From Oxalobacteraceae bacterium (GTDB lineage: Bacteria > Pseudomonadota > Gammaproteobacteria > Burkholderiales > Burkholderiaceae_D): a DNA stretch of 43,794 nucleotides. The notes beneath the pieces were generated by a model that was not told where the DNA came from, made no database searches, and worked only from the letters and a program-made list of their open reading frames with translations. Position numbers and translations under genes: made by a program. The DNA lies in assembly GCA_947454305.1 (NCBI GenBank), contig CANGJE010000010.1, forward strand, positions 1-43,794, read 5' to 3'. Positions 18,710 to 27,744 of this stretch are shown here, piece after piece (position 1 is the stretch's first letter; each line of letters opens with the position of its first letter).

Positions 18710-19028
18710 CTGGCTTTTCTGGCTGTCTTCGTACAGCCCTTTTCCATCATCTCGTCGCCACGAAGCTAACGCACCTAAGCCGCTCGCTATTGCGGAATTG
18801 GCAACAGCTCGCGCTTCCCATTTGTCTCCAAAGCCTAAGCTAACGCGACTAACTAACTATGGCTCGCTTGCGAAGTCAGCGATAACACGCTTATCATTGG
18901 CCGCACTAGCGCCGTCGTTATCAAAACGTCAGCGCTCATAATTTGCAATACCACTGCCTAAATGGTGAGTAATTACCCGCCAAATAGGCAAATGCCCTAC
19001 TAATGTCGCCCCTAGATCCGGAAAAATC
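18710..19028. other. Gene-less spacer between smg and the topoisomerase gene
   Basis: A 319-base spacer. An 89-codon frame covers part of it (18672-18941) but overlaps the smg 3' end, is rich in Ser/Ala/Leu and has no ribosome site, so I do not call it. There is a small inverted repeat near 18986-19000 (TAGGCAAATGCCCTA). No terminator is visible. Confidence 0.4.
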
Positions 19029-21722
19029 ATGACCAAAGCACTCATCATCGCTGAGAAGCCCTCTGTCGCGAATGACATCGCGAAGAGCCTCGGCGGCTTC
19101 ACTAAGCACGATGAGTACTTTGAATCCGATGACTACGTGCTGTCATCAGCCGTCGGCCATTTGGTGGAAATTGCGGCGCCCGAAGAACATGACGTCAAAC
19201 GTGGCAAATGGTCATTTGCAAATTTGCCAATGATCCCGCCGTACTTTGCGCTAAATCCCATACAAAAAACTGAATCACGCCTCAAGCTACTCAACAAATT
19301 AATCAAACGCAAAGATGTGGGCGAACTGATTAACGCCTGCGATGCGGGGCGCGAAGGTGAGTTGATTTTCCGCTTGATTGTTCAGTACGCAAAAGCCAAG
19401 CAGCCAGTCAAACGCTTGTGGCTGCAATCGATGACTCAGGGTGCGATTCGCGATGCCTTTACTCACTTGCGAGAAGACGGCGACATGCTGCCGCTGGCCG
19501 ACGCTGCACGCTGCCGCAGCGAGGCTGACTGGCTGATCGGTATCAATGGCACACGCGCCATGACGGCCTTCAACTCCAAAGAAGGTGGCTTCTATTTAAC
19601 GACCGTTGGCCGAGTACAAACGCCAACCTTGTCTATCGTGGTCGAGCGCGAAGAAAAAATTAAACAATTCGTATCGCGCGACTATTGGGAAGTACGTGCC
19701 GAATTCGTGTGCGCTGCCGGAGTGTATGAAGGTCGCTGGCTCGACACGAAATTTAAGAAAGATGAGATCGATCCCGAACGACGCGCCGAACGTCTATGGA
19801 GCAAAGCGGCGGCCGATTCGATTGTCGCTGCCTGCCGCGGAAAAATAGGTAACGTTAGCGAAGAATCCAAACCCAGTACGTCGATGGCACCCGGATTGTT
19901 TGACCTCACGAGCTTGCAGCGGGAAGCGAATGCGCGCTTTGGTTTTTCTGCCAAGAACACGCTAGGTTTAGCGCAAGCGCTATACGAGCGCCACAAGGTA
20001 CTGACTTACCCTCGTACCGATTCGCGCCATCTTCCTGAAGACTATATCGCGACCGTTAAGCAAACGGTTGAGACGCTGGGCGAAAGTAATAATTACTATC
20101 CACTCACCGCGCAAATTCTGAAGAGTGGATGGATCAAACCAAACAAACGAATTTTCGACAACACGAAAATCAGCGATCACTTTGCGATCATCCCAACCAC
20201 GCAATATCCTAAGAATTTGTCTGAGCCTGAACAAAAGCTGTATGACTTAGTTGCACGACGTTTCATGGCGGTGTTTTATCCCGCTGCTGAGTATCTCGTG
20301 ACAACTCGTTATACCGAAGTCTCAGGACATCAATTCAAAACCGAAGGCAAGATACTCACCAACCCAGGTTGGTTGGCCGTGTACGGCAAAGAAGCCGCTG
20401 AGCACAGCGGCAAAGAAGGTGAGACCACTGGTACGCTAGTTGCTGTCGCCAAGGATGAGAAAGTTAAAACCGACAAGCTGGATGCGAATGCGTTAGTGAC
20501 CAAACCACCCGCACGCTATTCCGAGGCCACGCTGCTGTCAGCGATGGAGGGCGCCGGAAAACTAGTGGATGACGAAGAGTTGCGTGATGCTATGGCGGGC
20601 AAAGGCTTAGGCACACCAGCCACGCGCGCTGCAACTATCGAAGGACTATTGAACGAAAAATACTTAGTGCGCGAAGGGCGTGAACTGATACCGACGGCCA
20701 AAGCATTTCAGTTAATGACGCTGCTGCGTGGCTTAGGTGTTTCAGAGCTCACCGCACCTGAGCTCACCGGCGAATGGGAATTCAAGCTCGCGCAAATGGA
20801 GCGCGGCGGTATTAGTCGTGAAGAATTCATGCGCGAGATTGCGCAGATGACGCAAACCATCGTCAAGCGCGCGAAAGAATACGACAACGACACTATTCCA
20901 GGCGACTACGCCACGCTGACTACGCCCTGCCCAAATTGTAATTCTGTCGTTAAAGAAAACTACCGTCGCTTCGCCTGCACTAAGTGTGAATTCTCGATGA
21001 GTAAAACTCCGGGCGGGCGTCAATTTGAAGTCGCCGAAGTCGAAGAGCTTTTAACAAATCGCACCATCGGTCCTCTGCAAGGCTTTCGCTCCAAGATGGG
21101 ACGACCCTTTGCCGCCATCTTGAAAATTTCGCGCGATGAAGAGATACAAAACTTCAAACTCGAGTTTGATTTTGGCCAGAGTAATGACGATGACGAAAAC
21201 GCTGAACCGGTCGACTTTACAGGTCAAACTGTGCTGGGCGCCTGTCCTAAATGCGGCAGCAACGTGTATGAAATGGGCTTAGCCTATACCTGCGAAAAAA
21301 CTGCAGCGAGACCAAAGGCTTGCGATTTCCGTAGCGGCCGCATCATTCTTCAGCAAGAAATTCTTCCTGAGCAGATGGTTAAGCTACTCAACGATGGGCG
21401 CACGGATTTATTACCGGGATTCGTCTCCCAGCGTACTCGTCGGCCATTCAAAGCGTATCTAGCCAAAGGCAAAGATGGCAAAGTGAGTTTTGAATTCGAA
21501 CCTCGCAAAGGCAAACCAGCCGCTGAAAAATCTACTGGTGATGAGGGTGATGCTGATGCAGCACCAGCAACGGCTAAGAAAACGGCAGCGAAAAAAGCCG
21601 TTGCAAAAAAGGTGAGTAGCAAAACCGCTGCTAAAAAAGCTCCGGCAAAAAAAGTGGCGGCGAAAAAGGCGGTAGCTAAAAAAGCTGTGGCAAAAAAAGT
21701 CAGCGCTAAAAAAGCGACTTAA
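19029..21722 (+). CDS. topB: DNA topoisomerase III with Lys/Ala-rich C-terminal tail
   Basis: An 897-residue type IA topoisomerase that relaxes and decatenates DNA through a transient 5'-phosphotyrosine. The Toprim domain has the catalytic Glu in LIIAEKPSVA and the acidic CDAGREGEL motif. Tyr327 in LTYPRTDSRHLP is the active residue, as in E. coli TopB (Tyr328). Beyond the standard core (about 620 residues) come two zinc-finger-like modules (CPNC...CTKC near 634-655 and CPKC...C near 740-755), each with a topo-C-like repeat. A tail of about 45 residues made almost entirely of Ala, Lys, Val and Thr follows, like histone H1 tails. The tail should add non-specific DNA binding. Confidence 0.93.
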   Translation: MTKALIIAEKPSVANDIAKSLGGFTKHDEYFESDDYVLSSAVGHLVEIAAPEEHDVKRGKWSFANLPMIPPYFALNPIQKTESRLKLLNKLIKRKDVGELINACDAGREGELIFRLIVQYAKAKQPVKRLWLQSMTQGAIRDAFTHLREDGDMLPLADAARCRSEADWLIGINGTRAMTAFNSKEGGFYLTTVGRVQTPTLSIVVEREEKIKQFVSRDYWEVRAEFVCAAGVYEGRWLDTKFKKDEIDPERRAERLWSKAAADSIVAACRGKIGNVSEESKPSTSMAPGLFDLTSLQREANARFGFSAKNTLGLAQALYERHKVLTYPRTDSRHLPEDYIATVKQTVETLGESNNYYPLTAQILKSGWIKPNKRIFDNTKISDHFAIIPTTQYPKNLSEPEQKLYDLVARRFMAVFYPAAEYLVTTRYTEVSGHQFKTEGKILTNPGWLAVYGKEAAEHSGKEGETTGTLVAVAKDEKVKTDKLDANALVTKPPARYSEATLLSAMEGAGKLVDDEELRDAMAGKGLGTPATRAATIEGLLNEKYLVREGRELIPTAKAFQLMTLLRGLGVSELTAPELTGEWEFKLAQMERGGISREEFMREIAQMTQTIVKRAKEYDNDTIPGDYATLTTPCPNCNSVVKENYRRFACTKCEFSMSKTPGGRQFEVAEVEELLTNRTIGPLQGFRSKMGRPFAAILKISRDEEIQNFKLEFDFGQSNDDDENAEPVDFTGQTVLGACPKCGSNVYEMGLAYTCEKTAARPKACDFRSGRIILQQEILPEQMVKLLNDGRTDLLPGFVSQRTRRPFKAYLAKGKDGKVSFEFEPRKGKPAAEKSTGDEGDADAAPATAKKTAAKKAVAKKVSSKTAAKKAPAKKVAAKKAVAKKAVAKKVSAKKAT

Positions 21723-21756
21723 TATAAACAAGTCGTTCACGCCTCGCCTTTAATTT

Positions 21757-22977
21757 ATGAATCACGCCAGCTCATTCGCAGCGCTATCGCGCGCCTCTAT
21801 TCAATCATTACGCGCCTCACGGATTCGTGAGGTAGCGAATGCAGGCATGGGTCGTAGCGATGTCCTTCCCTTTTGGTTTGGTGAGCCGGATGAAGTTACT
21901 CCCGCATTCATCCGCGATGCAGCCAAACAATCGTTAGATGCGGGCGAAACTTTTTATACGCAAAACTTTGGCCTGCCCGCACTGCGAGAAACGCTTGCTG
22001 CGTATTCGTCACGCCTGCACAGACCCACTCACGCCAATTCGATTGCTCTGACTTCATCGGGCGTATCTGCGCTCATGCTGACCGCGCAATTACTGCTCAA
22101 TCCGGGCGATCGAGTCGTGATCGTTACTCCGCTGTGGCCGAATTTAGTCGAGATTCCAAAAATTCTTAGTGCTGAAGTCGTCACCGTATCGCTGCAGCTG
22201 AACACGAAAAAAAATGACCCCGTATGGGAGTTGGATTTAGATGAGTTGTTGGCTGCGCTAACGCCGGGTACGCAAGCCTTGCTGTTGAATTCGCCCAATA
22301 ATCCTACGGGATGGGTAATCACCCGTGAACAACAAGACGTCGTACTAGCGCATTGCCGCAAACATGGTATCTGGCTCATCGCCGATGACGTGTATGAGCG
22401 CTTAGTTTACGATCAGACTCCGGGCACACCGCCGTGCGCGCCCTCATTTCTGAATTTAGCTGAACCCGATGAACGCGTCGTTTCCATTAATAGTTTTTCT
22501 AAGTCGTGGTTAATGACAGGCTGGCGCTTGGGTTGGATACAAGCACCTGAATCACTGATCGCCGATCTAGGCAAACTCATCGAATACAACACTTCCTGCG
22601 CACCGGGTTTTGTGCAACAGGCAGGTATCGTTGCCATCGAGCGTGGCGAAGAAATTATCACTCACACGCTTGAACGCTACACACGCGCTCGCAATTACTT
22701 GTACGAACAACTCTCACGGCCTTTTTTCCGAGAAGCCGGCATCATTGCCCCATTGCCTAAAGGTGCCATGTACTTATTCTTTAAAATACAGGGTGAGAAA
22801 GATTCGCTCGCACTGTGTAAACAACTCGTTGCAGAAGCTGGCATAGGCTTAGCACCCGGTAGCGCATTTGGCCCCGAAGGTGAAGGAGCTATACGTTGGT
22901 GCTTTGCTAGCTCACTCGATAAACTCGAGCTAGGTGTTCAACGATTAGAACATTTTATGAAGCACCGTACTGCTTAA
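21757..22977 (+). CDS. PLP-dependent class I/II aminotransferase
   Basis: A 406-residue fold-type I aminotransferase of the aspartate-aminotransferase superfamily. Key features are LNSPNNPTGW with the PLP-contacting Asn, the ADDVYERL segment, and SFSKSWLMTGWRLGW with the Schiff-base Lys249. The C-terminal IRWCFASS contributes the carboxylate-binding Arg. The substrate pair is not determinable, and aspartate, alanine or aromatic amino acids are all possible. It lies 34 bases after the topoisomerase gene with no terminator between them. It precedes the MetE-like gene, but a direct link to methionine synthesis is only inference. Confidence 0.85.
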   Translation: MNHASSFAALSRASIQSLRASRIREVANAGMGRSDVLPFWFGEPDEVTPAFIRDAAKQSLDAGETFYTQNFGLPALRETLAAYSSRLHRPTHANSIALTSSGVSALMLTAQLLLNPGDRVVIVTPLWPNLVEIPKILSAEVVTVSLQLNTKKNDPVWELDLDELLAALTPGTQALLLNSPNNPTGWVITREQQDVVLAHCRKHGIWLIADDVYERLVYDQTPGTPPCAPSFLNLAEPDERVVSINSFSKSWLMTGWRLGWIQAPESLIADLGKLIEYNTSCAPGFVQQAGIVAIERGEEIITHTLERYTRARNYLYEQLSRPFFREAGIIAPLPKGAMYLFFKIQGEKDSLALCKQLVAEAGIGLAPGSAFGPEGEGAIRWCFASSLDKLELGVQRLEHFMKHRTA

Positions 22978-23044
22978 AATCCTACTTAAATTCTCGCGTA
23001 TTTTTTCACCCCTTTATTAATAATAAATAGTCTCCGGAGACATC

Positions 23045-24076
23045 ATGAGCCAACGCATTAAAACCGCCATTTCAGGCAGCTTGCCTAAACCAGCCTGGCT
23101 AGCCGAACCAGAAAAACTCTGGGCGCCGTGGCAGTTGCAAGGTGAAGCACTTGAGCAAGCTAAAGCGGATGCGATGCGTCTGGCAGTAGATGATCAACTG
23201 CGCGCTGGCATTACCGTGATTGGCGATGGCGAACAAACTCGCCAGCATTTCGTCACCACGTTTATTGAACATCTTAGCGGCGTGGATTTCGTCAACAGAA
23301 AAACGGTACGGATTCGTAATCGTTATGACGCCGATGTGCCGGTCGTGATTGATAAAGTAGTGCGTACGAAATCAGTGTTTGTCGAAGATGCTAAGCGTCT
23401 GCGCAAGTTAACTAAAGGTCCGATCAAGTTCACATTGCCAGGGCCAATGACGATGATCGATACGCTGTTCGACGATTATTACAAAAGCCGCGAAAAACTC
23501 GCTTGGGCTTTTGCTGAAATTTTGAATCAAGAAGCGCTCGAGCTGGCCGCAGCCGGTATCGATGTCGTGCAGTTCGATGAACCTGCCTTCAATGTGTTTT
23601 TTGATGAGGTGCGCGACTGGGGCGTAAAAACACTCGAGCGTGCAGCCCAAGGCTTGAGTTGCAAATCAGCGGTACATATTTGCTACGGCTATGGCATCGA
23701 AGCTAATATCAAATGGAAACAAGGCCTAGGCGAAGAGTGGCGTCAATACGAACACGTATTTCCGCTATTAGCCAACAGCACGATCGATCAAGTCAGCTTG
23801 GAATGCCAGAACTCGCGCGTGCCTATGGAGTTGATCGCCATGCTAAAGGGCAAAGATGTGATGGTGGGTGCCATTGATGTAGCAACATCCACGGTAGAAA
23901 CGCCCGAGCAGGTTGCTGATGTGCTGCGCCGCGCGCTAAAGTATGTCGACGTTAAACACATCCATGGCTGCACAAACTGTGGCTTGGTGACCATGCCACG
24001 CGATATCGCCGCCGCTAAATTGCAAGCCTTGGCTGCCGGTGCTGATTTGCTCAGCAAAGAACTTGGGCTAGATTAA
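23045..24076 (+). CDS. Short MetE-type methionine synthase (catalytic domain only)
   Basis: A 343-residue protein equivalent to the C-terminal catalytic barrel of cobalamin-independent methionine synthase. Full MetE has about 750 residues and an N-terminal domain needed for folate-polyglutamate binding, which is absent here. Zinc ligands are visible as His211, Cys213 (VHICYGYG) and Cys312 (CTNCGL), with QFDEPAF (177-183) in the barrel. The closest group that I recall is the oxygen-dependent MesD type of Acinetobacter and relatives, which works with MesX (DUF1852). No DUF1852 gene is in this window. It probably methylates homocysteine from an unknown donor. GGAGAC before the ATG is a good ribosome site. 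Confidence 0.78.
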   Translation: MSQRIKTAISGSLPKPAWLAEPEKLWAPWQLQGEALEQAKADAMRLAVDDQLRAGITVIGDGEQTRQHFVTTFIEHLSGVDFVNRKTVRIRNRYDADVPVVIDKVVRTKSVFVEDAKRLRKLTKGPIKFTLPGPMTMIDTLFDDYYKSREKLAWAFAEILNQEALELAAAGIDVVQFDEPAFNVFFDEVRDWGVKTLERAAQGLSCKSAVHICYGYGIEANIKWKQGLGEEWRQYEHVFPLLANSTIDQVSLECQNSRVPMELIAMLKGKDVMVGAIDVATSTVETPEQVADVLRRALKYVDVKHIHGCTNCGLVTMPRDIAAAKLQALAAGADLLSKELGLD

Positions 24077-24090
24077 TCGCAATGAAATCC

Positions 24091-24113
24091 GTACCGGCAC
24101 CGAGTGCCGGTAC
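24091..24113 (+). repeat. Perfect hairpin just upstream of the DUF3717 start
   Basis: GTACCGGCAC and GTGCCGGTAC form a perfect 10-base inverted repeat around CGA, ending nine bases before the ATG at 24123. There is no T-run after it, so it is not a classic terminator. It may stop or stabilise the upstream transcript, bind a protein, or occlude the ribosome site, which is otherwise not visible. Confidence 0.6.
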
Positions 24114-24122
24114 AATAGCGCC

Positions 24123-24350
24123 ATGGATGTCACTCTTACAGAACTAGAAGAAGCCATTAACTATTGGCGTCGCATGCGACCAGCGACCGGAGAAGAGCGT
24201 GCGCTCTCACCCGAAGTTAATGCCCTAGCCGACGCTTATGCGCTGATGATTTTTGAACGCTCGCGCATTTTGCCTTTGTCATCACTCAGCGAAGCGGCGC
24301 TTGCCCTAATAGAAGCGTGGCGCGCATCTGCTGAAGGTCATGCGGCCTGA
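24123..24350 (+). CDS. DUF3717 family protein
   Basis: A 75-residue, mostly helical, acidic protein matching DUF3717, a small family of unknown function. The pattern includes an N-terminal TLTELEEAINYWRRMRP, a central ADAYALMIFER and a C-terminal ALIEAWRASA. No Shine-Dalgarno is evident because the preceding bases are taken up by a perfect hairpin. Its last 13 bases overlap the 3' end of the convergent radical SAM gene. Confidence 0.75.
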   Translation: MDVTLTELEEAINYWRRMRPATGEERALSPEVNALADAYALMIFERSRILPLSSLSEAALALIEAWRASAEGHAA

Positions 24351-25810
24351 TGCCGCTTTTGCCGCTGCGTACCTGACTTAGCTCGATCTGCCTTAGTTGA
24401 CGATGCATTGACCTGATTCAATGGCGTGGTAGCTACCTGAACATCGGGATTCATACTCTCCAGCCACTCGTTTAATAATGCGCTCAAACGCTCAGGCGAA
24501 ATTCTGTGAGTCGCATCTGTTTTAGCGTATATCCAATCGGAGAGCGCAAGAAAGCGCGCAAACGGCGAATCTGCCAACACCTCTGGTAATAGTGATTTGA
24601 AGCGCCCGCTATTTGCCACCAAATCCCAGTAGCGTGCAAACCTTACCAATCGTTGCATGGTATTGAAATCAATGCGGTCGTTCGCCAATATGGTGTACGG
24701 CGGCGACGAATCAAAAATCAGCCCATAGTTTTTAGTGTGCCGACTAATCGGCGCACCGCGCAAACGCTTCAAGATACCAAATTGAATTTCATGCGGTTGT
24801 AGCGACACCAGCTGATCGAATCCACGCGCAAAGCTATCGACATCTTCACCGGGTAAGCCGGCAATCAAATCCACATGTAAATGCGCGTTGGTTTGTTCGC
24901 GCAGCCAACGCAAATTCTCTATCGCTTTCTCATTATTTTGTTTTCGGCTAATCAAACGCTGCACTTCAACGTTAAACGTTTGTATGCCAATTTCAAACTG
25001 CAACGACCCTTCCGGAAACTTCTGCACACTCTCTTTTAAAGAATCGGGCAAGTGATCAGGCACCAATTCGAAATGTGCGAACACGTGATCCGTTGGGTGA
25101 GCCTCTATCTTATCGAGAAAAAATTGCAAAATACGTTTGCTATTGGCGATATTTAAATTGAAGGTTCGATCCACAAATTTAAATATGCGAACTCCGCGCG
25201 CATATAAGTTTTCTAACTCACTCAACAACTCGTCTAATGGAAATGGCCATGCGGTTTTATCGAGCGCGGACAAACAAAATTCACATTTAAATGGGCAACC
25301 TCTTGAGGCTTCGATATAAATAGCTCGATGAGCAATGTCGTGCGCCGTGTAATGCGCATAAGGAAAGGCGATCTGTTCCATAGGAGGTTGTTCTCCTGCA
25401 TGGATTTTCATTAGTGGTTTCGGCCCGTGCAGAATCGCGGCACACAAACGCGTAAAAGTGAGATCGCCCCAACCAGTCACCACATAATCAGCTAGCTTAA
25501 CGATGGCTTGTTCTTCGACCTCGTATGACACTTCCGGCCCACCCAGCACGATGATTACTTCTGGAGCCACACGCTTGAGGAGCGCAACGACATGGGCAAT
25601 CTCGTCAACGTTCCAGATATACACACCAAAACCAATAATGGTAGGACGATGTGCCAAGAGTTTTTCGACGATGTCGGGCGCTCGCGTGCCAATGACAAAT
25701 TCCTGCAGTTGTGTGATGTGGGCTAACTCACCCATGTTGGCCATTAAATAGCGCAAACCTAAGGATGCGTGTGAAAAGCGAGCGTTCAACGTGCTGAGGA
25801 TAATGCTCAT
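24338..25810 (-). CDS. B12-binding radical SAM protein (DUF4080 type)
   Basis: A 490-residue enzyme with an N-terminal cobalamin-binding Rossmann domain (about residues 1-130), a radical SAM barrel with the CxxxCxxC cluster motif at Cys172, Cys176 and Cys179, and a C-terminal DUF4080-like region (about 370-460). Such enzymes use a [4Fe-4S] cluster and SAM to form a radical and often perform methylations or rearrangements through cobalamin. The reaction of this subgroup is unknown. The C-terminal 35 residues are Lys/Gln/Ala-rich and probably disordered. Its start overlaps the stop of the upstream acyl-CoA ligase by four bases, implying one transcript. Confidence 0.85.
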   Translation of the reverse strand: MSIILSTLNARFSHASLGLRYLMANMGELAHITQLQEFVIGTRAPDIVEKLLAHRPTIIGFGVYIWNVDEIAHVVALLKRVAPEVIIVLGGPEVSYEVEEQAIVKLADYVVTGWGDLTFTRLCAAILHGPKPLMKIHAGEQPPMEQIAFPYAHYTAHDIAHRAIYIEASRGCPFKCEFCLSALDKTAWPFPLDELLSELENLYARGVRIFKFVDRTFNLNIANSKRILQFFLDKIEAHPTDHVFAHFELVPDHLPDSLKESVQKFPEGSLQFEIGIQTFNVEVQRLISRKQNNEKAIENLRWLREQTNAHLHVDLIAGLPGEDVDSFARGFDQLVSLQPHEIQFGILKRLRGAPISRHTKNYGLIFDSSPPYTILANDRIDFNTMQRLVRFARYWDLVANSGRFKSLLPEVLADSPFARFLALSDWIYAKTDATHRISPERLSALLNEWLESMNPDVQVATTPLNQVNASSTKADRAKSGTQRQKRHQAA

Positions 25811-27477
25811 AGCCCGCGCTCAGCTTCCTGCAATTGTCGCCACATCACTTTGCCCGTGGCTGATTTTGGTAAGGCATCAACAAAACCAACCACTCGCGGA
25901 ACTTTATATGCCGCCATTTGTGTTCGCGCCCATGCTATTAATTCTTCTTCATTGATTTTGCTAGTTGGTTTTTTTACCACCACCGCTTTTACTGTCTCAC
26001 CGCGATAATCATCATGGGTTGCGATGATGCAGCACTCTTGTATGTCTGGGTGTTGGTACATCATCGCCTCGACTTCGGCTGGCCACACTTTGTAGCCACT
26101 CGCATTGATCATGCGTTTTAGTCTGTCTGTAAAAAAGAAAAATCCTTCGTCATCACGATAACCTAAGTCACCCGATCGAAAGAATTTTTTTCCATCTAAT
26201 TCAAGGAATGCATCGCGTGTTTTTTGTTCATCGCGCCAATAGCCCACCAATACCTGCGGCCCGTGAATAATGATTTCACCTATTTCATTCGCTGGTAGTT
26301 CACGATGCGTTTCAGGATCGATGATGCGTGAATCTACACCGAATATAGGAATGCCCAAACATTGCTGCTTGAGTCGCTGTATGGGATTGGAGTGCGAGGT
26401 CGCTATCGTTTCAGACAAACCATAACCTTCCATATAGCGCAGCCCCGTCATGTCGAGTAATTTCTGCGCAACTGCCGCTGGCATTGCTGCACCGCCGCCT
26501 GAAACTCGCTTTAAGCTAGTAATGTCGTATTCCGCTAATTTAGGATTAGATAAAAAATCGATCATCATAGTGGGAATGCTGGTCCAACTCGTGACTTTGT
26601 GTTTCGTGATCAAGCGACCTGCGAGATCGCGATCCCAACGCGGCATGATGATCAAGGTCGCGCCAGCGTAAATCGCTGCGTTCATACTGATCTGCATACC
26701 AGTGACATGAAACAAAGGTAGGGAAAGCAAGATCACATGATCAGGTGAACCTGCACCAGCCCACATAGCTCCGCTCATCGCGTTGTACATCACCGCGCTG
26801 TGCGTATGCATGCAGCCCTTAGGCCGGCCCGTTGTACCCGAGGTATACGGCATGCAGGCCAAGTCTTCCGGCCCCGCTAGCGCCGTAGCAGGTGAGCGAC
26901 CTTGGGCAATCGCATCGCTCCAAGCCGTGAGCCTGTCATCGTTTATCGGCAAGCGAGGTGCACTCACCCAACTTGGCGCATCGCTATCGGCATCAGACAA
27001 ATAGTCGCTATAACACGCGACGACGATACGACGCAAATCAGTCACACCTAACAGTGGTGTAATTTGAGGTAAGAGCTCTTGCGAAGAGATCGCAATTTCT
27101 GCGCCGCTATCTTCCACCGTATGACGCAATTCATCCGTTAACAACATAGGGTTGACCGGCACAACGATGGCATCGGCCCGCAAGATGGCATAAAACGCCA
27201 TCACGAATTGCGGGCTGTTTTGCATCTGCAAGAGCACGCGGTCACCGCGCTTTACGCCACACTGCTGCAAATAGCCTGCGAGTAAATCAACCTCCGCTTT
27301 GAGCGCTCTGTAAGTGATATTTTTTCCAAAAAAAACCAGAGCGATTTTTTCCGGGTAACGCAGCGCTGATATATCGAGGTTGGCGACCAGCGTTGTTTGT
27401 GGGGTGGTAAGCGTGTGAGGAAGACCGGCAGGCCAATGGGGGAAGTGTTCTTTATTCATTCTTTTTGGCGTCATCAA
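25807..27477 (-). CDS. Long-chain fatty-acid CoA ligase (AMP-binding)
   Basis: A 556-residue ANL-superfamily enzyme that activates a carboxylic acid to its acyl-AMP and then acyl-CoA. The ATP loop YTSGTTGRPKG, the GYGLSET motif, the GDLGYRDDEGF hinge region, and PKSATGKVMWR with the catalytic Lys are all present. Length and motifs fit FadD-like ligases, but the acid used is not readable from sequence. It is transcribed with the radical SAM gene and divergent from the phasin gene, which places it near polyhydroxyalkanoate or fatty-acid metabolism by context only. The ATG at 27477 has another in-frame Met six codons downstream (MNKEHF) that could also be used. Confidence 0.88.
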   Translation of the reverse strand: MMTPKRMNKEHFPHWPAGLPHTLTTPQTTLVANLDISALRYPEKIALVFFGKNITYRALKAEVDLLAGYLQQCGVKRGDRVLLQMQNSPQFVMAFYAILRADAIVVPVNPMLLTDELRHTVEDSGAEIAISSQELLPQITPLLGVTDLRRIVVACYSDYLSDADSDAPSWVSAPRLPINDDRLTAWSDAIAQGRSPATALAGPEDLACMPYTSGTTGRPKGCMHTHSAVMYNAMSGAMWAGAGSPDHVILLSLPLFHVTGMQISMNAAIYAGATLIIMPRWDRDLAGRLITKHKVTSWTSIPTMMIDFLSNPKLAEYDITSLKRVSGGGAAMPAAVAQKLLDMTGLRYMEGYGLSETIATSHSNPIQRLKQQCLGIPIFGVDSRIIDPETHRELPANEIGEIIIHGPQVLVGYWRDEQKTRDAFLELDGKKFFRSGDLGYRDDEGFFFFTDRLKRMINASGYKVWPAEVEAMMYQHPDIQECCIIATHDDYRGETVKAVVVKKPTSKINEEELIAWARTQMAAYKVPRVVGFVDALPKSATGKVMWRQLQEAERGL

Positions 27478-27640
27478 GCGCAGGACTTCGCCTGGCCGGC
27501 TTCTAGGGTTGGACGATTATAGGTGAGTGCGACCGCCACCCATAAACTTTGCAAATGCCTGCCAAAACGCACGTAAGTTTTCTATTTGACAGCACTCAAC
27601 GGCCCCAGATCAATTTTTTGCTGCTCTGCACAAAAAAAGC

Positions 27641-27668
27641 TTGACATGCTGCTTTGCGGCCTTAAAAT
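27641..27668 (+). promoter_or_regulatory. Sigma70-type promoter of the phasin gene
   Basis: TTGACA (27641-27646), a 16-base spacer and TAAAAT (27663-27668) precede the phasin ATG by about 75 bases. TGC-rich elements (TGCTGCTCTGCA just upstream, TGCTGCTTTGC in the spacer, TTGCAGCGCA downstream) surround it. They could be operators of a PHB-responsive repressor of the PhaR type, but this is an inference from appearance. Confidence 0.6.
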
Positions 27669-27744
27669 ACGATTTATTGCAGCGCACAAAATATGGCGCC
27701 GCCGATACGAATTTATCGAATTCACAACTTTAGGGAGAAGCGCC

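Noticed and set aside
18672..18941. An 89-codon plus-strand frame after smg
   Set aside because: It overlaps the smg 3' end, has low-complexity Ser/Ala/Leu content and no ribosome site, and resembles no family.
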